Below are positions 31,649 to 39,648 of a stretch of 64,000 nt of DNA, in pieces. The stretch covers positions 813,503 to 877,502 of the forward strand of contig NZ_PKIE01000001.1 of the NCBI RefSeq assembly GCF_002860865.1. Reading direction: 5' to 3'. This DNA comes from Streptococcus mitis (GTDB lineage Bacteria; Bacillota; Bacilli; Lactobacillales; Streptococcaceae). The notes under the pieces are model-generated. The model saw only the letters and a list, made by a program, of their open reading frames with translations, did no database searches and was not told the DNA's origin. Position 1 is the first letter of the stretch. Every line of letters begins with the position of its first letter. Both the position numbers and the translations under genes were made by a program.

Positions 31649-32550
31649 CTTTCTTCCTCCATCTTGAAAAATAGTGGTTTAGCATAGTTTAATACTTCAT
31701 GTGGGAAATCAAGAGGTCTTACATCTACAATATGTCCTGTAAAGGTTTCAGAGAAAGTAGATCCAGAAGCAAACTTATATAAATCCTGCTTACGGTAATT
31801 TTCATTAGTTTCTGTACTAAAAGCAAAACCACTTGATTTACTTATTAAATAGGAACCAGTTTCCATAGCATATTCAAGTTCCTTTTCGACTGGTAGAGAA
31901 GTCGTCAATGTCATGACAGGTTCTTGATGGGTCTTGGTGAGACGATTTTTTAAGCTATCTGGTAAATCTAAAATAGTCAAATCAAATTGTCCATAACCAC
32001 TAGAACGTTTCCCACCAATTCCTGTATACTGCAAGCTTGTCATGAGTTCATTCAAGAGGTCAGATTCGTTTGCAATCACGTAAAGAGAAGAATCATCTCT
32101 AAATCTAACGGTAGACACTTGAAAAAGATTCCCATCTACATGAGGTTGGTTTTTAGTGATAATGTTTGTTACTGCATGTTCTTCGTCTTCAAAAAGCGTT
32201 CCTTTTACATAAGAATCAAATTTATCCAAGGGTATAAACTGAAGTTTCTTCGCCATTTTCGCTTGACGTCTTACTTCTTTGACATCCGTTGTTAAGTCAG
32301 GCTGATCAAACTTTGGAAATCCTATCGGCTTAGGTAATAATGGACCTGACTGATAAGGAAAGGCATCAGTCAAAACAAAATGATCTTGACCCGCTATTGA
32401 CACGAATTCCTCCATTTTCCCCATTTTTTTTGCCTCAATAGCCAAGGCAGAAAATAATCGGTCAGCTGCAAAAGTCATTTTAGAACTATCCAGAGTACCT
32501 GCTCCAAAGTGAGCAGACTGAAAGTTCATAATATACATCTTATAGGTCAT
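31645..32550 (-). CDS. csm4: Csm4, Cas5-like subunit
   Basis: A 301-residue Cas5-group RAMP that holds the 5' tag of the crRNA and contacts Cas10. The N-terminal ferredoxin-like strand MTYKMYIMNFQSAHFGAG is followed by DRLFSALAIEAKKMG, and the glycine-rich loop TGIGGKRSSGYGQF is near residue 180. It lies one base after the csm3 stop. Length is normal. Confidence 0.95.
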   Translation of the reverse strand: MTYKMYIMNFQSAHFGAGTLDSSKMTFAADRLFSALAIEAKKMGKMEEFVSIAGQDHFVLTDAFPYQSGPLLPKPIGFPKFDQPDLTTDVKEVRRQAKMAKKLQFIPLDKFDSYVKGTLFEDEEHAVTNIITKNQPHVDGNLFQVSTVRFRDDSSLYVIANESDLLNELMTSLQYTGIGGKRSSGYGQFDLTILDLPDSLKNRLTKTHQEPVMTLTTSLPVEKELEYAMETGSYLISKSSGFAFSTETNENYRKQDLYKFASGSTFSETFTGHIVDVRPLDFPHEVLNYAKPLFFKMEEER

Positions 32551-32551
32551 A

Positions 32552-33214
32552 CTAGACCTCCGTAGTTAAAAGTTCATTCAATCTACTAACATCATAGTTT
32601 CCGAAAACTGTATTTGCTTTAAGATCCTCAAAAACAACTTTACCATATCCACGAGAACCTGAACCACCTAAATAATCAAGTTCCAACAGTTTTAATCCAT
32701 CAAGAATCACTTTGAAGTCTTCTTCTACTTGAGCTTGACTCTTGTCTGTCACCTCATAGATCAGCTCAAATCCAAAGATACTGTCTCGGATAGCACGTTC
32801 AATTTGCCTTGGATTTGCTTCAGCAGTGATACGATCAATAGTATTTTCAAACTTAACTTCAGTATAACCTTTGACAGCTCGTGAATCTAAATCCTTTTTG
32901 TTAGTTAGAAAGGCATCTCTAAAGATGAGTCTTCCTACTTTATAGTTTTTGTCTGAACTATTCCCAAAGAGACGACTAATAATTTCCCCATCTTCTCCTG
33001 GTTTTTCTGCTAATTTAGTATTATATACTCTTGCCAAAAGGGTACGCATTTTCCCTTTGATACTAGATCCTGGAATAATGGGTAAGTTTGTAATTGGATC
33101 TTTAATCACAGGTGAGTCCGTAGCACCAATCGCCGCAAAAGCATTGCTTGTCCCAATATGAAGTCCTGTCTCTAGACGGATTTGTGCTGTTACTTTAATT
33201 TTTGCAAATGCCAT
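32552..33214 (-). CDS. csm3: Csm3, target-RNA slicing backbone subunit
   Basis: A 220-residue Cas7-family protein that forms the repeated backbone and cuts bound target RNA every six nucleotides. The catalytic Asp33 is retained in AAIGATDSPV, the same position as D33 of the S. thermophilus protein. IPGSSIKGKMRTLL and the glycine loop YLGGSGSRGYGKV are present. Its ATG overlaps the csm2 stop by one base (TAATG). Slicing activity should be intact. Confidence 0.97.
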   Translation of the reverse strand: MAFAKIKVTAQIRLETGLHIGTSNAFAAIGATDSPVIKDPITNLPIIPGSSIKGKMRTLLARVYNTKLAEKPGEDGEIISRLFGNSSDKNYKVGRLIFRDAFLTNKKDLDSRAVKGYTEVKFENTIDRITAEANPRQIERAIRDSIFGFELIYEVTDKSQAQVEEDFKVILDGLKLLELDYLGGSGSRGYGKVVFEDLKANTVFGNYDVSRLNELLTTEV

Positions 33215-33594
33215 TAATCTTTTCCTCCATAAAATTTAAAATAAGCTACTAGCGCTTCCATATAGCGACAAAAACGTTGGAGACTTTCCCTACTATTAAT
33301 TTCTTTTAAAATTGGTAAAATCTCACCTTTTTGAACTAAGTCCAGTACCGCCTCTTCACGGCCTGATTGATAGACGAATTGGACCCTCAAATAGGCAATC
33401 TTATCCTTTAATTCTTCGTACTCACGGACCTTACTTTCATCAAAGAGGGTACTCGTTAAACTCAATAAGTTTCGTAGTTTACTCATGGATAGAACATCTG
33501 AATTTTTATTTTTAAAATTACGCTTATCAGTTACTAAATTTTTAATGGTTTTTTCTGCCTTATCTACGTAATTATCATCTGTTAAAATTGCCAT
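33214..33594 (-). CDS. csm2: Csm2, small subunit
   Basis: A 126-residue, mostly helical and highly charged protein, the small subunit that lines the crRNA-target duplex in the Csm complex. It starts immediately after the cas10 TAG codon. Family hallmarks are weak, but size, composition, the block SKLRNLLSLTSTL and position identify it. Confidence 0.93.
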   Translation of the reverse strand: MAILTDDNYVDKAEKTIKNLVTDKRNFKNKNSDVLSMSKLRNLLSLTSTLFDESKVREYEELKDKIAYLRVQFVYQSGREEAVLDLVQKGEILPILKEINSRESLQRFCRYMEALVAYFKFYGGKD

Positions 33595-35889
33595 CTATGA
33601 ATCCTTTCTAATCTCATAAATATATAGAAGTAAAGCTATCTCTGCTTCCTTACGTTCATTATCGCTACCTGTATACCAAGAAAAGAATAAATCTTTAAAC
33701 TCTTTAAACTCTTCTTTTTTATCCTTAGAAGTTTGATCTTCTAAGCGCGTCAAATAATAGGCTAATCGAGCAATATTCATACGATCGTAGTTGCGAAGGA
33801 GCTCAATAAGTCTATATACAAAACTCTTTCCTCGCTCATCTTGAATATTAAAGTAGTAACGAATGCTCTTCAGTTTCCCATTATAGACATTGTCAATAAA
33901 TTGGTCGAACTTCAATGTATAATTTCTTTCAGAATCAACATTGCCAAAAGATTGGTCCAACTTCAAGGTATTACCTGCTTTAAAAAGGGAAATACTATCC
34001 TTGTCGTTATCCTTTGCTGCTCCTTCTAGCTTACCAGTTTCTTCAGCCATGAGGCTAACTGGAGTTTTATCTGGAAAGAGGCCGATTCCTGCTGATAGGG
34101 TTAATTTGCCATTTGTCCACTTGATAAAGTTTTGTCGGAGACAAATAGTAAACTCAATAATATCCTGCCAAGAACCGATAGCAAATACATCATCTCCACC
34201 GGCATAAATGATCGATAGTTTTTTCTCCTTCGCAAACTGGTTGATATAGACCTTAAAGAAGAGACTCATACTTCTAGAGAAGGTTGCCGAGCGTGCCAGA
34301 GTATTATATTTGCCACCATCTTGATAGGAGAATCCAGCCATAAAGGCTGCTCCAAGATCATCCACATCTAGTCGAACAACTGCTAATCGCTTAATCCCTT
34401 GTCCAGTTTCACTATCCTGAGATAATTTGGCGTACTCGTAAATCTCATCATACTTGTAATCTCCGACAAAGACATGGGTTGCTTTTAGGATATCTGTACT
34501 ATAGCTATTCTTTACATAAATACGGTCCCACTCTTCTTTATCAAGGTCGTCTTTGGAAATACCGCTAATATAGGCTCCCGGACCTATCGGCAGGCCTTTT
34601 TCTTTTGTAACAATATAGTAGTCTTCTTGTATCTCCTTGGAGAAGCGATACATTCCTGCACAGATATGGCAGACCTCTTGGTCATTAGACTTGGTAAGCT
34701 TTTCTATGGAATGGCAAATTGCACATTCTCTCTGGGAACTTTTTCCTCCTTGGTTGAGCTCAAGGAGAGTTTTGGCATCATAACGAGAAATTTTCTTTTG
34801 GGAAATCATCCGACTAGTTGTTTGATAGACTTTTCGATAGTCGGCCAGTGTCGTTGTCATATCATTGGCAGAAAACGGACTCCAACCAAATGCTACATAC
34901 AAGCCTGTCTGGAAATGCTTGACCAAAAAGTGATTAAATTCTGCCTCAAAGCTAGCCAAGCTCTCTCTAGTTTTTTCGGTGTTTGGAAGGATAAAGTAAG
35001 CGTGCCCGCCACCGACATAGAGGAGATTAGCTCTTGTAAGCTCTAACTTCTCCAGTAAGCTGTCAGCAATATGTTCCCCCATGAAATCTAGATACAAGGA
35101 ACGTGCTTTTAGTTGCTTGGCTGCACCAGCTGTTGCGATATTATAGATAAAATCCTGAATCCCTGACAAGTCGAAACTTGCTAATAAAAAGGCCTTCTCG
35201 CTATAAAAAGCTTCTAAATCCTGCCCCAGTACCTTCTCATAGTCACGGCAATTCTTGTCTGCGAAATAGTCTTCTATGGCTAGGGCAAATCCAGCTGTCA
35301 AACGACTGTAGGTTGCTAGAGAAATATCGGATAATTCCTTGGTTCTTGTCGAAACAGGCACATAGGAAAGAGTAGACTCAAGAAGATTCAAAAGAGCATC
35401 TATCTCAGATTGGCTAAAGTCCAATCTCTCAAACTCTTTTTCTAAGGTCTCTACTATCAAGTCATAATCTGACTGGTCAGACGGCTCACTCGATCCCTTA
35501 GCATAGTTTGGTTCCCCGTCAAGCTCTAAAGGTCGCGCATCAAGATAACGCTGACTAGAGTTATCTGAAAATACATTAAAGATATCCGATTGTTTGCTTT
35601 GGAAATCTTCTTTTTCTCCATGAGTTCTTGTTGCCCCTTTTAGGCCTGAAGCAATCTTTGCGGCAGCTGCCGTGATATAGACCAAACTATCAGGAGCCAA
35701 GCCCGTCGGCAAATCACTAGAAGTCGCCTTGGATATCTGCTGGGCTATTTTTTCATTATCCGAAAAGCGTCTAAACCATTCGGCCTCAATGGTACCTAGG
35801 TCTTTCTCATCATGCCTGGAACCTTGAATCACCTTGCCGATAGCGTGCAAAAGCGATCCATAAACTAAATCAATCTTTTCTTTCTTCAA
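33595..35889 (-). CDS. cas10: Cas10/Csm1 with intact cyclase but dead HD nuclease site
   Basis: A 764-residue signature subunit of the type III-A complex. The second Palm domain carries the cyclase motif GGDD at residues 564-567, so synthesis of cyclic oligoadenylates should work. A zinc finger is formed by CAIC and CHIC near residues 388-411. The N-terminal HD domain is degenerate: the usual LLHDIGK reads LLHAIGK (His15-Ala16, codon GCT), the second histidine region is gone (ISKATSSDLP) and the ADNIAS Asp is missing (TAAAAKIASG). Single-strand DNase activity is therefore predicted lost. The start is a TTG after GGGAGG, inside the end of cas6 (20-bp overlap). Confidence 0.96.
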   Translation of the reverse strand: MKKEKIDLVYGSLLHAIGKVIQGSRHDEKDLGTIEAEWFRRFSDNEKIAQQISKATSSDLPTGLAPDSLVYITAAAAKIASGLKGATRTHGEKEDFQSKQSDIFNVFSDNSSQRYLDARPLELDGEPNYAKGSSEPSDQSDYDLIVETLEKEFERLDFSQSEIDALLNLLESTLSYVPVSTRTKELSDISLATYSRLTAGFALAIEDYFADKNCRDYEKVLGQDLEAFYSEKAFLLASFDLSGIQDFIYNIATAGAAKQLKARSLYLDFMGEHIADSLLEKLELTRANLLYVGGGHAYFILPNTEKTRESLASFEAEFNHFLVKHFQTGLYVAFGWSPFSANDMTTTLADYRKVYQTTSRMISQKKISRYDAKTLLELNQGGKSSQRECAICHSIEKLTKSNDQEVCHICAGMYRFSKEIQEDYYIVTKEKGLPIGPGAYISGISKDDLDKEEWDRIYVKNSYSTDILKATHVFVGDYKYDEIYEYAKLSQDSETGQGIKRLAVVRLDVDDLGAAFMAGFSYQDGGKYNTLARSATFSRSMSLFFKVYINQFAKEKKLSIIYAGGDDVFAIGSWQDIIEFTICLRQNFIKWTNGKLTLSAGIGLFPDKTPVSLMAEETGKLEGAAKDNDKDSISLFKAGNTLKLDQSFGNVDSERNYTLKFDQFIDNVYNGKLKSIRYYFNIQDERGKSFVYRLIELLRNYDRMNIARLAYYLTRLEDQTSKDKKEEFKEFKDLFFSWYTGSDNERKEAEIALLLYIYEIRKDS

Positions 35890-36601
35890 GTTCTAAACCT
35901 CCCATCCCTAAGCTAGTTTTCATACCGAGACCTGAGTACTCACCAAATTTCAGAAGCATATTGGCATATGCTTTCAAGGTATTTGGACCTGTAATCTTAA
36001 AGGTCAATTTCCCCCTGAAACCAGGTATTTTTTTGCCATGGACTTTAAAATAGCTGGATTCCAATCGATAGCTGGTAATCCTACTATGCATGACCAAGTA
36101 GTCCAGGGTTTCCTCTTCGATGTCCTGACGATTCTCGACCAGACGGGCATACTTCATCATCAAACTCTGAAAGATGAGACGCATGGTCGGAAAGAGCACG
36201 TACTCTCCCTGGGAGCGAAATCCTGTCGGAGTTTGAAAATGGATAGTGTAGAGTGACCGATCTTGGTTTTCATTAAAAAACTCAAAGAGTTGCTCCGAAC
36301 TGAGATCTTGCATGGACAGAGACTCTACCATGAGAGTCGGTAAATCATGAAGTTCTACTTTCTTGAGCTCCAATAGAACAGGCAAAATCTGCTTAACAGC
36401 CTCATCCGTCAGGAGATGAAGAGACCATAGGGTCTTGTCCTTTTGATGGATGATTTTTAGTGAGTAGGGGTTGGTCTCCTGCTCATGTAGCCAAGTCACA
36501 TAGTCTGGTTCTAGGTTTTCCATGAGAAAACCTTGGAATTTTGTCGATAGGTCGCTCGGTGATTGGTCAATCCGCTTAAATGATATATCGATGCGTTTCA
36601 T
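35870..36601 (-). CDS. cas6: Cas6, pre-crRNA endoribonuclease
   Basis: A 243-residue RAMP-fold ribonuclease that cuts the repeat 8 nt before the spacer. The C-terminal glycine-rich loop GEYSGLGMKTSLGMGG is the Cas6 signature. FRGKLTFKITG and the second ferredoxin-like half precede it. I cannot assign the general-base His with certainty. ATG after AAAGGAGGCAT. First gene of the csm operon, 82 bp after the array on the same strand. I see no strong promoter in that gap (only TAAAAT near 36656), so array read-through may drive it. Confidence 0.92.
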   Translation of the reverse strand: MKRIDISFKRIDQSPSDLSTKFQGFLMENLEPDYVTWLHEQETNPYSLKIIHQKDKTLWSLHLLTDEAVKQILPVLLELKKVELHDLPTLMVESLSMQDLSSEQLFEFFNENQDRSLYTIHFQTPTGFRSQGEYVLFPTMRLIFQSLMMKYARLVENRQDIEEETLDYLVMHSRITSYRLESSYFKVHGKKIPGFRGKLTFKITGPNTLKAYANMLLKFGEYSGLGMKTSLGMGGLELEERKD

Positions 36602-36683
36602 ATGCCTCCTTTATTGATACACTTGCGCTTTTGCTTTCTCATGAGCGCTTTTTTATTTTACTTTTGGAATCCTTTGCCCTTAT

Positions 36684-39222
36684 GAAACTGTCCCCTCTCG
36701 AGGTAGATAGGTATCTATACACGAAAAGAAATGGCTTGAAAAGAGAAATTGCTCTCTGTTTCCGGCCCCTCGCGAGGTTGATAGGTAGCTATACAAGAAT
36801 TTGATAAGATTTCAATCAATGCTTTTTACAACCTGTTTCCGGCCCCTCTCGAGGTGGATAGGTTCTTATACAGCTTTTCAGCCTGCCGACTCTACCTCCT
36901 CAGTATAGTTTCCGACCCCTCGCGAGGTTGATAGGTATCTATACAAAGGTGAAACTTTTGAAAAAGCCATGTCTTATCCGTTTCCGGCCCCTCGCGAGGT
37001 AGATAGGTATCTATACTCGCTCGAGCATGGCTTGACGGCTACGAGGTCGAGGAAGAGAGTTTCCGTCCCCTCTCGAGGTAGATAGGTTCTTATACACGTC
37101 CATTAAAAGCGTGGATGGCGAAAATGGAAGACGCGTTTCCGTCCCCTCTCGAGGTAGATAGGTTCTTATAAGATACTGCTATATCTATGACGAATTAGAA
37201 GAGCCGTTTCCGTCCTCTCGCGAGGTAGATAGGTTCTTATACAGCTACAAACAACAAAATCTACAAATCTTCATTTGTTTCCGGCCCCTCTCGAGGTAGA
37301 TAGGTATCTATACCTTATAATCCGCAGGACGAAAAATCCGTTCGAACAGTTTCCGGCCCCTCTCGAGGTAGATAGGTTCTTATACAAATAAAAAAAATAA
37401 TAAAATAAGAAATTCTTTCTAGTTTCCGTCCCCTCTCGAGGTAGATAGGTTCTTATACACTAGAAAATAATTAAAATTGAAACCTATCAATTCGTTTCCG
37501 TCCCCTCTCGAGGTAGATTGGTAGCTATACGACTGGATCCCAATGAACAAAGAAATCTCAGACCGGTTTCCGTCCCCTCTCGAGGTGGATAGGTTCTTAT
37601 ACTTATAAAAAGCTAAAATCTAGTCAATGTCGAACTTGCGTTTCCGTCCCCTCTCGAGGTGGATAGGTTCTTATACACGAACTTTTAACTTTTATGTTTG
37701 AATCCATGAGTTAGTTTCCGGCACCTCTCGAGGTGGATAGGTTCTTATACCCTACTCGTTTGGAATGTAATAATGTTAGAGGGAAAGGTTTCCGTCCCCT
37801 ATCGAGGTGGATAGGTTCTTATACAGCAAAAATTCAGAACCTTAAACGAAGGACAGACTTTTGGTTTCCGTCCCCTCTCGAGGTGGATAGGTTCTTATAC
37901 TTATCGTGAATGTACACTTGTGAAGCAATATCTTGTTTCCGTCCCCTCTCGAGGTGGATAGGTTCTTATACGTCTGATTTAAAAGATGCATTAGTTGATG
38001 GTTTGAAAGTTTCCGTCCCCTTTCGAGGTAGATAGGTTCTTATAAACACTGAATTGTATACATCTAGATACTCTCAATAGTTTCCGGCACCTCTCGAGGT
38101 CAATAGGTTGGTTTACGAAAGTTTTAAGAAGGTAAAAAAATGAATAAAGGTTTCCGTCCCCTACTGAGGTGAATGGGTGGTTTTATAGGAGCAGTAAGAA
38201 AAGGTAAGAGTTGGGGATGAGGTGTTTCCGTCCCCTCTCGAGGTAGATAGGTGGCTATACGAGGATTTGAGATGATTCCAAAATTTAGAGCGTGGTTTCC
38301 GGCCCCTTGCGGGGTGAATAGGTTGTTCTACAAGAAATATGGCACTTACAGATACACATGTTCTTGGAGCATTTCCGGCCCCTCGCGAGGTAGATAGGTA
38401 GCTATACACACTGTTACGAACTACACACCGGAACCACCAAAACCGTTTCCGGCCCCTAACGAGGAAGATAGGGAGCTATACGGGAGCTTCGATGCAGACT
38501 TCTACATCGAAGTAGAGCGGTTTCCGGCCCCTCGCGGGGCGAATAGATTGTTCTACACGAAATATGGCATTTACAGATACACATGTACTTGGTGCGTTTC
38601 CGGCCCCTCGCGAGGTAGATAGGTTCTTATACAGAAAAAAGCAGATTTAGACTTAACAAAATTCCCGTTTCCGGCCCCTCGCGAGGTAGATAGGTTCTTA
38701 TACGAGAGTTAGGGGAAAAGTATTAAAACGCTGTAGGGGGCTGTTTCCGTCCCCTCGCGAGGTAGATAGGGAGCTATACAATATTGTCGATCAAAATTTC
38801 GATGAAAAGAAATGGTTTCCGGCCCCTCGCGAGGTAGATAGGTAGATATACCCCGCCAAAATAAATTTTGAAAGGCTTTCACTAATAAGGAGTTTCCGGC
38901 CCCTCGCGAGGTAGATAGGTAGCTATACTTGGAGTAAAAGGAACATTTGACGCTGACTTCTAGTTTCCGTCCTCTCGCGAGGTAGATAGGTAGCTATACA
39001 CAAAAATAACACTGGCCACATGATTCAAGTTTACGGTTTTCGGCCCCTCGCGAGGTAAAGTGGATGCTATGCACAAAGGTCTTGATGTTTCTATTTATGC
39101 AAAACCTGAATTGTTTCCGTCCCCTCTCGAGGTAGATAGGTTCTTATACGGGCAGTGCGATTTTTGCTTAACTCATAAGAAATTAGTTTCCGTCCCCTCT
39201 CGAGGTAGATAGGTTCTTATAC
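36684..39222 (-). CRISPR. Type III-A CRISPR array, 35 repeats and 34 spacers
   Basis: Repeats of 37 bp start, on the plus strand, at 36684, 36758, 36835, 36908, 36980, 37059, 37135, 37206, 37277, 37349, 37422, 37494, 37566, 37640, 37714, 37788, 37864, 37935, 38009, 38080, 38150, 38224, 38295, 38371, 38445, 38520, 38596, 38667, 38743, 38815, 38892, 38963, 39036, 39113 and 39186. Plus-strand form: GTTTCCG(T/G)CCCCT, (CTCG/CGCG)AGGT, AGATAGGT and a variable end such as TCTTATAC or AGCTATAC. Spacers are 33-42 bp. Transcription is on the minus strand, giving the 8-nt tag ACGGAAAC or CCGGAAAC. The first copy at 36684 is the degenerate leader-distal repeat. Repeats are unusually variable (see findings). 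Confidence 0.98.
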
Positions 39223-39315
39223 CCCATATTTTGTGGTTGGATTTAAAAACAAACACAAGATATAACCTATTTGGAAACTAATTATAGTATACCATAAATT
39301 GTAAGAGTTTTCACA
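39223..39315 (-). promoter_or_regulatory. CRISPR leader and promoter
   Basis: A/T-rich stretch between cas2 and the leader-proximal repeat. On the minus strand TG-G-TATACT (39286-39294) is an extended -10 box that would start transcription about 50 bp before the first repeat. The side is inferred from the transcription direction, the tag end of the repeats and the degenerate repeat at the far end. Confidence 0.75.
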
Positions 39316-39648
39316 TCAAAAAAACAAACAATCTGCATCTTCTAGCTCTCTATCATCGGTATTCAAACGAATAGTCTCTTCTCGATTCCCAACATAGACA
39401 ATAATGTTATCAAATTCGCTAGGATCATAAAAATATTCCAATTCTCGAATCAAGACTTGATAACTAGCCTTTTCTAGGTCAACCTCAAAACAAGAGCGTT
39501 GGACTCTCATCCCAAATCCTTCTAACAATTTAGCTAATCTTAATCTTCTTTTATTACTAATAATATCGTAGATTATCAGACAAAAGAGGGATTTCTTTTT
39601 AGCAAATTCCTTTTCTTCTCCTGATAAATGATAATATAATCCCATCAC
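39316..39648 (-). CDS. cas2: Cas2, spacer-integration subunit
   Basis: A 110-residue ferredoxin-fold protein, the central dimer of the Cas1-Cas2 integrase. The first strand FCLIIYDIISNKRRLRLAKLLEGFG contains the conserved Asp after the hydrophobic strand, followed by VQRSCFEVDL. The start at 39648 overlaps the cas1 stop by four bases. An internal ATG (MGLYYHL, one codon later) is equally possible. It lies directly before the leader. Confidence 0.94.
   Translation of the reverse strand: MMGLYYHLSGEEKEFAKKKSLFCLIIYDIISNKRRLRLAKLLEGFGMRVQRSCFEVDLEKASYQVLIRELEYFYDPSEFDNIIVYVGNREETIRLNTDDRELEDADCLFF

Noticed and set aside
38161..38409. An 82-codon minus-strand open frame across the CRISPR array
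   Set aside because: It is made of repeat and spacer sequence. The periodic peptide (STSRG, HPARGRKPRSK) only reflects the repeat unit.
36684..39222. Spacers matching the resident Tn916/Tn917 element or the chromosome
   Set aside because: I looked by eye for obvious self-matches and saw none, but only a nucleotide search of all 34 spacers could exclude them.
39223..39315. A tracrRNA or type II component near the array
   Set aside because: No anti-repeat and no cas9. The gene set and repeat are fully type III-A.
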